64,000 bases of DNA, from NCBI GenBank assembly GCA_025093985.1, contig JACAAK010000004.1, positions 1 to 64,000 on the forward strand, in the 5' to 3' direction. A program made the position numbers and the translations under genes. How positions within the stretch are numbered: the first letter of the stretch is position 1; each line of letters starts with the position of its first letter. This document shows, piece after piece, positions 10,401-23,392 of the stretch. Under the pieces are notes generated by a model. It was not told the DNA's origin and made no database searches. It was given only the letters and a program-made list of their open reading frames with translations. The DNA is from Calvatia gigantea (taxonomy: Eukaryota; Basidiomycota; Agaricomycetes; Agaricales; Lycoperdaceae).

Positions 10401-13400
10401 ATGCATATCTCCAGAACACTAATTCTAGAATGATAATAAAATAACCTCACGAGAACTGGACCGATTGACTTGGTCTTTTTTTTGAACTTTTCGGATTCTT
10501 AGCCAGTTTTCAACGCACCAATATACGGGCCGATACGCTCAGTATTTGTAGTGCTATGTCAAAAACCCGCATTTTTAATGATCATCCTATAATTCAATGA
10601 GTATTGAGCCAATCACTACAGTCTGAAGTGCGTTGGATAGTACTCGTTGAGTGGATTTCAACGAGTATAAATTCATTATATTCCAATCAGGCATTGAGCT
10701 TCTATTTAATTCCTAGTATTTCTGTGAAATGGACAAAGTATTCTATAGCAATTCAATGGCTGCAGCTATTGACTCGGTCTTTTTTGTGGATTGACCGGAA
10801 ATGCAGTCGCATTTTAACGGAGTATTGAGGATGTTACTCCGATGGCTATATGTCATATTATGGAGCTGGCCTTTATCAGAGATGTTGAATTATTATGCCA
10901 ACAAGTGGGTAGATTACTACGGTCTTGGTATCGTTGGACAGAGCTCACTGAGGCGATTCTAACGAGGTATAATACATGATGATTGGATTCCAGTGGCACC
11001 CAGTACTGGCTCAGCAATTACTGACAGTGACTGATTGAGTGTGGGAATATTGGAGTGGTCCACACCATTCGTCCAAGACGAATGTGTGTGCATTGGTACC
11101 TCAATTCATTATGGAAATACTGGAGTGGTTCACACACATTCATCTTGGATGAATGAATGTGTACCAAGTCCAGTTCACAGTGGCAATATTGGACTGGTGC
11201 ACGCCCATTCGTCCAAGACAAATGGGTGTGCATCAGACCTCACTGGACTGTGGGAAAATTAGAGTGGTGCACACACCAATTCGTCCAAGACGAGTCTGTG
11301 AATGAATCCCCAGAACACTAATCAAACAATGATAAGGAAATAACTTCACAGAAACTCGACGGATTTACTTGCTCTTTTTTTTGAATTGTTCGGATTTCTA
11401 GCAGCTTTCGAACGCACCAAAATGCGGGCCGATACCCTCCGTAGTTCTGATGCTATGTCAAAAATATCCACTTTCAATCATGATATTATTACTGAGGCCA
11501 TCACCACGGTCTAAAGTGTGTTGGATAGTGCTCATTGAGTGGATTTCAACGACCATAAATACATTATATTCCGGTCAGGCATTCACCTTCTGTTCTATTC
11601 CCAGTATTTTCTATCAAATATACAAAATATTATATAGCAATTCAGTGGCTGCAGCTATTGGCTCCGTCCTTTTTGTGAATCCATCGGAAATGCAGCCGCA
11701 TTTTAACCAGGTATTGGGGATGCTACTCTGATGAGTATAGATAATTCAATATACGAAGATACAGCAATAACTCCATAGAAAATGAACGGATCAATGCCGT
11801 CTTTTTTTTAAATAGCTCCAATGCCAAAACCCTTTCTAACGAGCCTAAAACCGGGCTGGTACGTTCAGTATTTGCTGCGCTATTTCACATACTATTATCA
11901 TAACAGATAGTGTTATATCTATTTAGATACTGGACCATTCTTTGCGGTCTAACTACCATTAAATAGTACTCATTCAGGTGATTCTAACGAGCCCCAATAC
12001 ATTACATTTGGATGATGTATTACTATTCTGCTGGGATATTGTGGGGACAGTGCATGCCACAAATCTCCTATTGTACAAGGGGCTCACTAGTACTAAAATA
12101 TGATGTTCAACCAATCCATGATATGAGGTTCACTATAGGTATACTATAGTACCAGGAATTTGATTGTCAAGAACAATTTCTGGCAGCATAGAGAAGTGAA
12201 TTTAGAAAGATACAGCAATAACTTCATGGAAAATGACCGGATTTGTGTGGTCTTTTTTTTAATTTGCTCGGGGCTAAAAGCGCTTTCCAACGAGTCCAAA
12301 AGCGGGTTGATACGTTCAATACCCCTTGCGCCACCTTACATAGTATCATTATAAAAGATAGTGTTATATCTTCTCAGATACTGAAGCGTTCTGTATAATC
12401 TGACCGCCATTAAATAGTACTCATTAAACCGATTCCAACGATGCCCGGCACATTATATTACAATGATGCGTTGGTTTTCTACTGTCTTCAGAGTATTTCC
12501 ACCTAGGTAGACAAAATATTCAATAGCTCTTTAATGTCTGTAGGTATTGACTTCGGATTTATAGCCACTCTCCAATGAAGCATTGGGGACATTAGCACAA
12601 TGATTATATGGTGGGATGTGAAAACAAAACTGTTGAGTATGTCAGTGGAAAGTGTGTGCAACATGCAGGGGTTAGCATGATATATAAGCATTGAAGTGAG
12701 ATCCCCAATACCATAATGAAATGCAGCTGCTATATGAATCAATCTCCGAAAGAGACCGAGTCAATACGTGGACCAGTTGAATTGTTATAGAATACAGTGT
12801 ATATTTTATAGGAAAGATTAGGAATGGAGTAGAGGCACAAGGACTTATCGGAATATAATGTATCTGGACTCGTTAGAATCCGTTAAATGAGTACTATCCA
12901 ACGACATTTAGACTGAAATGATCGCTTCAATATCAAGTGAGTTATAGCAGTATCATTAGAAATGTGGGTCTTTGAAATAGTGTGGCAACAAATGAACGTA
13001 TCGGCCCGTATCTGGAGTCGATAGAAAGCCTCTACAAATCCGAACAAGATAAAAAAAAGACAGAGTGGATCTGCTCATTTTTGGTGGAGTTATTCCATTG
13101 TTATTCTTTATTCAATGTTCTGGAGACTTATGCACACAGATTCATCTTGGACGAATTGGTGTGTGCACCACTCTAATTTTCTCACAGTCTAATGAGGTCT
13201 GATGCACACCCTTTCGTCCAAGACGAATTAGTGTGCACCAGTCCAATATTCCCACTGTAAACTGGACTTGGTACACATCCATTTGTCTTGGATGAATGAG
13301 TGTGCATCACTCCAGTATTTCCATAATAAATGGAGGTACCAATGCACACACATTCGTCTTGGACGAATGGTGTGGACCACTCCAATATTCCCACACTCAA

Positions 13401-16400
13401 TCAGTCACTGTCAGTAGTTGTTGAGCCAGTACTGGGGGCCAATGCAATTCAGTCATCATGTATTATACCTCATTAGAATCGTCTCAATGAGCTCTTTCCA
13501 ACGATATCAAAATCATAATACATGGATACCTTGTCAGTATGTTAATTCACCATCTGTACAATAAAACCATTATCATAGCAAGACATATACCCATCGGAGT
13601 AGCATCATAAATACATTGTTGAAATGTGGCTGCAGTATCTATTAATGCTCAAAAAAGACCGAGTCAATAGCTGTAGCCATTGAATTGCTATCGAATATTC
13701 TGTACATTTCACAGAAAATAGCAGGAATTGAATAGAAGCTCAACACCTCACCGGAATATAATTTATTTATAATCGTTGGAATCCCCTCAATGAGCACTAT
13801 CTAACGCACCTTAGAACGTGGTGATCGCCTCAATACTCATTGAGTTATGGCATCATCATTGAAAATGCGGGTTTTTGACATAGCACCGCAACTACTGAGC
13901 TTGTCAGCCCGTATTTGGGTGCGTCTAAAAGCGGCTGAAAATCCGAACAGTTCAAAAAAAAAAAACCAAGTTAATCCGTTGAGTTTCCGTGAAGTTATTT
14001 CATTATCATTCTGAAATTAGTGCTCTGGGGCATACACAGAGATTCGTCTTGGACGAATTGGTGTGTGTACCAGTCAAATATTCCCACAGTTAGCTGAGGT
14101 CTGATGCACACTGATTCGTCTTGGACGAATGGGGGCGCACCTGTCCAATATTCCCATAGTGTACTTGGTACACACCCATTTGTCCAAGACGAATGGATGT
14201 GCACCACTCTAATATCCATGATAAATTGAGGTACCAATGCACACACATCCGTCTTGGACGAATGGTGTGGACCACTCCAATATTCCCACGCTCAATCATT
14301 CACTGTCAGTAGTTGTACAGCTCATACAGAGGGCCACTGCTGCCCAATCATCATGTATTATGCATCGTTGTAATCACCTCAATGAGCTCTCTCTAACAGT
14401 GCCATGACCGTAAAAATCCGCCAACTCCCTGCAATAATATTCCAGCATTCCTCTAATAAGACAATGGCCTCACAGCATACCATATAATCTTTGGAGCAAT
14501 ACCCCCAGTATCTCATTAAAAGCTGCCTGTTAATATCATATTACTACGAAAGAGACTGAGCTATTATCTCCATCCACTGTATTGTTATAGAATTATTTGT
14601 CTATTTGGAGGAAAATACTGTGAATACAGTAGAAATACAGTACCTCATCGGAATATAACGTATTTAGGCTCGTTGGAATCCGCTCAGTGGGTACTATCCA
14701 ATGGCATCTACACCTAGATGATTGCTTCAGTGTCCGGTGAGTTATAGCAATAACATGAGAAACATGTGTTTTTAAAATAGCGCTGCAGTAAATGAACGTA
14801 TCAGCCCGTATTCGAGGTCGATAGAAAGCGGCCGCAAATCCGAACAAGTTAAAAAAAAGATCGAGTGGATCCGCTCATTTTTGGTGGAGTTATTCCAGTA
14901 CCATTCAATATTTAATGCTCTGAGGACTCATGCATACCAATTCGTCTAAGACGAATTGATGTGTGCACCACTCTAATTTTCCCACAGTCCAGTGGGGTCT
15001 GATGCACATCCATTCATCTTGGACGAATGGGCGTGCACCAGTCCAATAATTCCACTGTGAAACTGGACTTGGTACACACCTATTCATCCAAGATGAATGG
15101 GTGTGCACCACTCCAGTATTTCCATGGTAAATTGAGGTACCAGTGCACACACATTCGTCTTGGACGAATGGTGTGGACCACTCCAATATTCCCACACTCA
15201 ACAGTTGCTGTCAGTGCTATTGGGGTAGTACTGTTAGCCCCTGCAATCCAATTTCCATGTATTGTACCACGTTGGAATCGCCTCAATGAGCTCTTTCCAA
15301 CTGTACCAACACCGTAGAAATCCGCCTATTCTCTGGCATAATATTCCAGCATTTCTCTAATAACAAGGTGGCTCCATAGCACATCATGTAATTATTGGAG
15401 CAACATCCACAGTATCTCATTAGAGGCCACCTGTAAATTTAATTAGTCTACAAAAGGGACCGAGTAATTATCTGCAGCCATTGTGTTGTTGTCAAATTAT
15501 TTGTCTATTATGGGTAAATACTATGAATGCAGTAGAAATGCAATACCTCAACGGAATCAAATGTATTTAGGCTTGCTATAATCCGCTCAATGAGTGCTAT
15601 CCAACGTCATTTAGACCGAAGTGATCGCTTTAGTATCCAGTGAGTTATAGCACTATCATTAGAATGTGGGTTTTAGAAATAGTGCCGCAATAAATGAACG
15701 TATCAGCCCGTATCTGGAATAAATAGAAAGCGGTTGAAAATCCGATCATTTTAAAAAAAGACTGAGCAAATCGGTGGAGTTTTTGTGAAGTTATTCTATT
15801 ATCATTCTATATTCAATGTTCTGAGGACTTATGCACACAAATTCGTCCAAGATGAACAAGTGTGCACCACTCCAGTATTTCCATAATAAATGGAGGTACC
15901 AATGCACACACATTCGTCCAAGACAAATGGTGTGTACCACTCCAATATTCCCACACTCAACTATTCACTGTCAGTAGTTGTAAGACTCATACAGAGGGCC
16001 ACTGCTGCCCAATCATAATGTGTTATACCTCGTTGTAATCGTCTCAATGAGCTCTTTCTAACGGTACTAATACTGTAGGAATTGACTTACTCCCTGCAAT
16101 AATATTCCAGCATTGCTCTAATAAAAACATGGCCTCACAGCATACCATATAATCCTTGGAGAAACATTCCCAGTATCTCATTAAAGGACACCTGTTAGTA
16201 TCATATTTCTACAAAAATGACCGGGCTATTATCTCTGTCCACTGTATTGTTATAGAATTATTTGTGTATTTAGAGGAAAATACTGTGAATACAGTAGAAA
16301 TACAACACCTCAGCGGAATATAACATATTTAGGCTCGTTGGAATCCGCTCAATGAGTACTATCCAATGGCGTTCAGACCGAAATGATTGCTTTGGTGTCC

Positions 16401-19375
16401 AGTGAGTTATAGCAATACCATTAGCAATATCTGTTTTTGAAATGGCACCGCAGTAAATGAACATATCAGCCCGTATTTGGAGTTGATGGAAAGCCGCTAC
16501 AAATCCGAACAAGTTAAAAAAAAGACCGAGTGGATCAGTTCATTTTTGGTGGAGTTATTCCAGTACCATTCTATATTGAACACTCTGAGGACTAATTGCA
16601 CACCAACTCGTCCAAGACGAATTGATGTGTGCACCACTCTAATTTTCCCACAGTCCAGTGGGGTCTAATGCACATCCATTCGTCTTGGACGAATGGGCGT
16701 GCACCAGTCCAATATTGCCACTGTGAACTGGACTTGGTACACACACATTCATCCAAGACAAATGGCGTGCACCACTCCAATATTCACACACCCAATCATT
16801 CACTGTCAGTAGTTGTAAGGCTCATACAGGTGGCCACTGCAATCCAACCATCATGTATTGTACCTCGTTAGAATCGCCCCAACAATCTCTTTTCAGTGGT
16901 ACCAAGACCATAGAAATCTGTTCACCCATTAGTCTAATAATCCAACATCTCTGTGATAAAGGCCAGTTCCATAGCATGATATAACCATCGGAGTAGTATT
17001 CTCAATATTTCGTTGAAATGCGGCTGCAATTCCGGTTAATGTGCAAAAATGACCGAGTCAATAGCTTCAGTCATTGAATTGTTATAGAATACTTTGTATA
17101 TTTAACAAGAAACACTAAGCATGGAGTAGAATCATGACAACTTGACGGAACATAATGTATTTGGGCTCGTTGGAATCCGCTTAACAAGGGCTATCCAACA
17201 GAATTCAGACCGTAGTAATCGCTAAAATACCCATTGAGTTATAGCATGATCATTAGATATACTGAATACTTAAATAGCAGCACAGCTACCGCGCGTATCG
17301 GCCCGTATTTAGACACGTTGAAAAGCGGCTGAAAATCCGATCATTTTGAAAAAAAGACTGAGCAAATCGGTTGAGTTTCTGTGAAGTTATTTCATTATCA
17401 TTCTTTCATTAGTGTTCTGGAGATTCATGCACACAGATTTGTCTTGGACGAATTGGTGTGTGCACCACTCTAATTTTCCCACAGTTAGCTGAGGTCTGAT
17501 GCGCAGACATTCGTCCAAGACAAATGGGTGTGCACCAGTCCAATATTGCCACTGTGAACTGGACTTGGTACACACCCATTCATCCAAGACGAATGAGTGT
17601 GCACCACTCCAATATTTCCATAATAAATGGAGGTACCAATGCACACACATTCGTCCAAGACAAATGATGTGCACCACTCAAACATTCCCACACTCAATCA
17701 GTCACTGTCAGTAGTAGTAGGGCTCGTACAGGCAGCCACTGCTGCCCAATCATGATGTATTATACCTCGTTGTGATCGCCTCAATGAGCTCTTTCTAACG
17801 GTACCAGGACCGTAGAAATCCGCCTACTCCCTGCAATAATATTCCAGCATTCCTCTAATAAAAACATGGCCTCGTAGCATACCATATATAATCCTTGGAG
17901 CAACATCCACAGTATCTCATTAAAAGCCTCCTGTTAATATCATATTTCTACAAGAGAGACAGAGCTATTATCTCTGTCCACTGTATTGTTATAGAATTAT
18001 TGTGTATTTGGAGGAAAATACTGTGAATACAGTAGAAATACAGTACCTCATCGGAATATAACGTATTTAGGCTCGTTGGAATCCGCTCAATGAGTACTAT
18101 CCAATGGCGTTCAGACCGAAATGATTACTTTGGTGTACAGTGAGTTATAGCAATATTATTAGAAATATGTGTTTTTAGAATGGTGCCGCAATAAAGGAAC
18201 GTATCAGCCCGTATCTGGGGTTTATAAAAAGCCGCTGCAAATCCGAACAAGTTAAAAAAAAGACCGAGTGAATCCGCTCACTTTTGGTGGAGTTATCCCA
18301 TTATCATTCTATATTCCATGTTCTGGAGACTCATGCACACAGATTCGTCCAAGACGAATTGATGTGTTCACCACTCTAATTTTTCCACAGTCCAGTGGGG
18401 TCTGATGCACATCCATTCGTCCAAGACAAATGGGTGTGCACCAGTCCAATATTGCCACTGTGAACCAGACTTGGTACACATCCATTCATCCAAGACGAAT
18501 GTGTGTGAACCACTCCAGTATTCCCATAATGAATTGAGGTACCAATGCACACACATTCGTCCAAGATGAATGGTCTGCACTATCCCAATTTTTCCCACAC
18601 TCAATCAGTCAATGTCAACAATTGCTGAGCCAGTACTGGTAGCCCCTGCAATCCAATCACCATGTATTATACATCGTTAGAACCGGATCAGAGAGCTCTT
18701 TCCAACGGTATTAAGACCGTAGATATTCGCCTACTCTCTGCCATAATATTTTAGCATTTCTTTAATAACAAGGTGGCTCCACAGCACTCCAGGTAGTTAT
18801 TGAAGCAACATCCCCAGTATCTCATCAGGGGCTTCCTGTAAATGTGAGTGATCTACAAAAGTGACCGAGTAATTATCTGCAGCCATTGTATTGTTATAGA
18901 ATTATGTGTCTATTTTGGGGTAAATACTATGAATACAGTAGAAATACAGAGCCTCAATGAAATATAATGTATTTGGGCTTGTTGGAATTAGCTCAATGAG
19001 TACTATTCAACGGAATTTAGACCGAAATGATTGCTTTAGTATCCAGTGAGTTATACCAATAACACCATAAATGCGAGTTTTTGAAATAGTGCTGCAATGA
19101 ATGAAAATATTGGCCCGTATCTGGAGTCGCTGAAAGGCCACTGTCAATCCAAACAAAATGAAAAAAAGTATGAGTAGATCTGCTCATTTTTGGTGGAGTT
19201 ATTCCAGTATCATTCTATATTTAATGTTCTGAGGACTTATGCACACCAATTTGTCTTGGATGAATTGGTGTGTGCACCACTCTGATTTTCCCACAGTTGG
19301 GTGAGGTGTGATGGACATCCATTTGTCTTGGACAAATGGGTGTGCACCACTCCAATATCACCCCCAGTCCATTCC
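7440..19375. repeat. Macrosatellite of about 900-bp units with palindrome clusters, in blocks of opposite orientation
   Basis: Palindromes of the type ATTCGTCTTGGACGAAT or ATTCGTCCAAGACGAAT occur in clusters of 2-4 at about 65-75 bp spacing. Clusters lie near 7.82, 8.51-8.61, 9.28-9.49, 10.17-10.40, 11.07-11.30, 13.14-13.37, 14.04-14.27, 14.94-15.17, 15.84-15.93, 16.60-16.77, 17.44-17.67, 18.34-18.57 and 19.25-19.34 kb. Between clusters, conserved blocks recur (GGCCCGTAT..., GAAAATCCGAACA plus an A-tract, AAAGACCGAGT, CTCAATGAGCTCTTTCCAA). Units at about 8.58-12.3 kb read opposite to those at 7.6-8.57 and 12.9-19.3 kb. Open frames here are repeat artefacts that recur on either strand. No gene. 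Confidence 0.85.
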
Positions 19376-19800
19376 CCCATTCCCAGTCTATTCTCTGCCC
19401 ATTCTTCTTCATTCCCCTCCTGATCCCCTCCTTATTCTTACTCATCCCCTATGAGCCTGCCCACCCCCAGCCTGTCCCCAGCTGTCCCCTGCCCATTCCC
19501 TGCCCATTCCCTGTCCATTCCCTGTCCATTCCCTGCCCACCCCCAGCCTGTCCCCAGCTGTCCCCTGCCCATTCTCTGCCCATTCCCTGTCCATTCCCTG
19601 TCCATTCCCTGCCCACCCCCAGCCTGTCCCCAGCTGTCCCCAGCCTATTCCCTGTCCACCCCCAGCTGTCCCCAGCCCATTCCCTGCCCATTTCCTGCCC
19701 ACCCCTACTCATTCCCTGCCCATTCCCTGTCTACCCCTACTCATCTCCAGCCCATCCCCTGTCCACCCCTACTCATCCCCTGCCCATCCCCCTCCAATAA
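19376..19800. repeat. Minisatellite based on CCCATTCCCTGTCC / CCCCCAGCCTGTCCCCAGCT
   Basis: Pyrimidine-rich tandem units of CCCATTCCCTGCC type alternate with CCCAGCCTGTCCCCAGCTG. Proline-rich or Gly/Trp-rich open frames on both strands come from the repeat. Confidence 0.85.
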
Positions 19801-19890
19801 TTTTTGACCCCTATGACCCCTAATGTCCAACTCACCTAGATAACCTCCCCTAACAATGGTGAGTGGAACCGGCCTTGTCTCGTGATGCGC

Positions 19891-20395
19891 AGGCTGATAG
19901 ATGGACTAAGGGACTGTCCGAGCTGGACTGTTGCGTAAATAACCTGCCACGGTATGTACCCCGCCTTCAGTTGTCAAGCTGATGACATCGTTAGGTACTT
20001 GATGCGTTCATTTTATTACTTCAAGAATGTTCGTATTTAAGTGCGTGGGCGCTTAATGGGCGCCCCGCATTTGGGCGCTACGCAGGCACTTAAGTACAAG
20101 TTTCCCTTACTTTACATTTTCCTGATGATAACTTAAGCACCCACAAGCGCTAGGTTTTTGGGCACTACTTTAGCACTCGTTGGCATTTGTCAACTGTTCC
20201 ATGGATCGAGTTATTTTTGCTCATCCCCAATAATAACGTGATCATTCACATTCTATTGGTCTGGTAGGTACTGATGGATAATCAGAGTGCCTGATGAGTC
20301 TGTCATAACACAAAACAGGTGGCTGGGGTAGCTCCCCAGCCTGTTGCGCTGTCTCTCCATCGACAACTCAACGGTTTTTTAGGATCACCTTCTTC
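19891..20395 (+). mobile_element. End segment of hammerhead element, copy D
   Basis: Full-length match to 4722-5227, starting with the same AGGCTGATAGATGG and ending after CTCAACGGTTTTTTAGG. The single-copy gene part is absent. It lies directly after the CCCATTCCC minisatellite. Confidence 0.75.
20271..20363 (+). ncRNA. Hammerhead ribozyme motif, copy D (decayed)
   Basis: CTGATGA is at 20291-20297 and stem III is intact. Stem II is broken (ACAC instead of AGAC) and G12 is A. Stem I is preserved through a G.U pair (AGTGC with GCGCT). Expected to be inactive. Confidence 0.7.
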
Positions 20396-21430
20396 CCCCC
20401 GAGACTTACGCGACGTTGCCATTCACCTGATCCCATGATTTTTTTTTCCTTCACGAAATTTTTAGTAAAAAGACCAAGCGAGTGAGGGACTGGACATACG
20501 GCCGTTTTTCTGTCATGGCAGTGCCTTGCGATCCTAAGGAGAGATTGCGTTTCGAGCTGAAGTCATCATTAATAAACAGAGTATTCGTGAAATTTAGAGA
20601 ATACATACATCGTATTTGGTGGCATTGAAAGAAGAGTTGTGGAGGGTCTGTTGCAACGCTGGTTGCGAATACATGTTGATATTAGTCCTCCAACCCTTTG
20701 ATTGGCCACTGAGCAGGCGGATCAGTCGAAGCGGTGGGTCTCACTCAGAACGTCTAAGGATCTCACTGCATCGTGTGTGATGAGGTGATACAATCAACAC
20801 CTGGCAGTTTGATGTACGGTAAATATCAATGTTCAGATGAGGTATATTTGAGCAGCACAAGGAAATGTTGGTGTATTGAATAGCATGAAGGTGTGGCTAA
20901 GACAGGCGGGAGGGGGTGGAACATAGGGTGAATCAGGGGATCAGAATTAATCTACACAAAATCATGCCATCTGAAGCACTTTCAGTGACTATATGCACAG
21001 ATTGCGTGGTGGATTACTCACATAGACAGTGAAGGAACGAGTACAAGCCCTGAAACCATCCAACAGGTGGCCCTTTGTCGTGAGGGACGCTCATTGTCAT
21101 GGCCGTTTTGAGGGGAGAGCGGCAAATGTTCCGTGAGTGGCGTTGTTGCATGCCACGGTGGCAGAGAGGATAGGAACGGCGTTGGCGATGGGAGTATTCC
21201 TGGTCGTTTGGATGGCGGCGATAACTTTGCAGGAGGTAGCTGTGGCGTGAAGGTTGTGATTGATGGCCGTTTTGAGGGCCAGTGGTGAGTGTTGTATGAG
21301 CTATGTGATTGGATGGCATAGCAGTGGTGGCAGATGGATAGCAGGAGGCCGACGATGCCATAGGAGGAGCTAGTTGTAAGGGCGGGGTGGTATGGATGGA
21401 CAGGGGAGCATACCATCATGGACCATCAAC
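20396..21430. other. No gene seen
   Basis: Open frames on the minus strand at 21014-21419 contain an internal repeat of the type TGATGGCCGTTTTGAGGG and look like repeat-derived noise. Nothing else is recognisable. Confidence 0.4.
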
Positions 21431-21800
21431 GCGGGACATTGTTGCCATGGCCTGGATGGCATGGGATGGCATGGGATGGCACAGGATGGCACGGGATGGC
21501 GGTGAGCAGTGGTGTTACGGTGAGGAGAGGACAGCAGAGAGGAGGGGAGACAATGGCACAGTGGGTGGGAACGATGGCACGATGGCTCAGCATGCCGTCA
21601 GATGAGCCACCGGAACGTGCCGGATGCACTCAATGGCACGCTGAGCCATCGATGGCACAGTGGATGGCACGGGGAGCGGGGTGGCGATGGATGGCACAGT
21701 GGATGACCCCCAGGTATCTGTACCCGAACGATGGTACCGTGCCCCGGAACGTGCCATCGGCACGTTCCGGATGGCACCACGATGGCACAAAATGGCAGAT
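21430..21800. repeat. GATGGCAC minisatellite with a perfect hairpin at 21744-21770
   Basis: Many GGATGGCAC / CGATGGCAC units. The end contains CCGGAACGTGCC, ATC, GGCACGTTCCGG: a 12-bp perfect inverted repeat with a 3-nt loop. Confidence 0.75.
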
Positions 21801-21870
21801 ATATTTGGTGTAATTACAAAACAATTGTAGTAATTTAAATACTGCACCAAAAATTATGGTACTAGGCTCG

Positions 21871-23161
21871 TTAAAATTCATTTTTAAAGGGATTTCCAGC
21901 TGTATATAAATAGTTGAGCACCCCACCACCTGGGCTGTCACCCAGGCCAACAGCCACCAGACCCCTGGTAACAGTTGGACTACCTTTAGGGTGTGACTGA
22001 ACATGTTGGTCTAGCAAGGTGAGCTTTCTGAATTGCAAAATGGTTCCCAGTTCCAAACACAGGACAACAATTTTAAGGGCCTGAAGTTCTGATGCAAAAT
22101 TGGATTGCTTAGGGAGATAAGGGAGGATATCAAGGGCAACGTCCTGTGTTGTCTGAAGAACAAATCATTCAAGTGAAGTATTTTTTGTGAATTGTTTTAG
22201 AGGAGCATCTGGATCGCAGACTGTAATGTCGGCTGGGTAAGGATGGTGAGTACACCAAGGGTGAACTTGTAATTAAAACCTCACATACCATCCCTCATGG
22301 ATCCAGGCACGTGCAACACAAATTTCTTGTGATTTGTCCCCAACACATCCAGAAATATCCGGAGGTGATAAGAATCAATATAGCTATTCCACGAGAAATC
22401 ACAGATCACCAATAACGAGATGTTGGTATAGTTTGGTTGGCACGCCATCATCCAATCCGCCACTTCCAGGAGTACCCGCATATCCAGTATTAGGTTTTGG
22501 AGAAACTTTGGAGGGTGCAATCTGCATAGACTAGGATCCGTGACTCTATAGCTACCATCGTCAACAAAAGCAGTCACTTCTTCGACGAACGGAACAGCCG
22601 GATAATGTGGACGATGTCGTTGAATAAATGGCAGTGAGAAACACGAAAGACAAGGGCCTTGATTTGGAAGGGGACTGGCAGCGAAGGGGCCTCAAGAGTG
22701 GCGTCATCACCCCCCTTGTCAGGGGGCGGCCACCTCCCCTTGTCGAATTTGAGCGTCTCGAGGGATGGAAATAAGAGTGCATCAAGAATGGATAGCATTG
22801 CGTGAAATGATTGAGGTTTCGGGGCAGTGTTCCAGGCGTCAGATAGTTTCGTGGGCAGGCATGGTATGAAATGCAAAACTTTGATAAATGCCGGATCGAG
22901 GGTGCGGAGTGGTGATTGGAAGGCATCGACCAGGCCGAGGACGTCTCTTGGATCCCGTTTGATTTTGACCACCCCCCTTGGAAAATGCGGAGACGGCAAA
23001 TGACGTCGGGCGATCAACATCCAGGTATTGCAGACGAGTGCGCACGTCAAAACTGTACTGTGCTCCGATTGCCAACGTTCGTCTCCATCGGCGGAATCTG
23101 GAATGAGCTCAATAATATGTTCCAAGGTTTCGACAGGAATGTGTAGATCCTGGTGGTCCAT
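21871..23161 (-). pseudogene. F-box-like protein gene, degenerate (paralogue of 50701-51647)
   Basis: The ATG at 23161 starts a protein with an F-box-like N-terminus (IPVETLEHIIELIPD, then VCNTWMLIARRHLP). A leucine-rich middle part follows. The frame breaks near 22574-22580, where a one-base shift is needed to continue into EEVTAFVDDGSYRV. A good intron (GTATGTGAGG...TTACAG, about 22220-22290) leads to a last exon interrupted by TGA at 22165-22167 (DAPLKQFTKN, stop, then DVALDILPYLPK). The paralogue near 51 kb shares the exon order and wording, such as FQSPLR.LDP and QFTKN. F-box proteins are substrate adaptors of SCF ubiquitin ligases; this copy is unlikely to be functional. The exact 3' end is uncertain. 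Confidence 0.6.
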
Positions 23162-23392
23162 GGATAAGTACAGCGTATGACTTGCAGGGTGAGAATCATG
23201 TTTTCAGTGAATCTTCGGTGATAACATACGACACACGTCCTTCAGTCCATTGGGTTTCAACTGACTAACTGTCACCGCTACATCTGTCTTTGCCTCCGCC
23301 AAATACTTGTGAGAAGGAAAGCCACTATCCAGTCTATAGATTAAGGCATATTAACGGACCCAAAATCAAGGGATAGATAAGGACTAGTGCGT

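Noticed and set aside
7592..19445. Many open frames of 60-106 codons in the macrosatellite (for example those with ILEW.TPFV.DECV)
   Set aside because: They recur on whichever strand the repeat unit points to, change with every unit and show no family resemblance; they come from the repeat.
19336..19807. Pro/Cys-rich frame of 154 codons and its Gly/Trp-rich opposite
   Set aside because: Both are translations of the CCCATTCCCTGCC minisatellite.
1..20395. CRISPR-like reading of the regularly spaced palindromes
   Set aside because: Spacers between the palindromes are themselves conserved between clusters, the genome is eukaryotic, and no cas genes occur.
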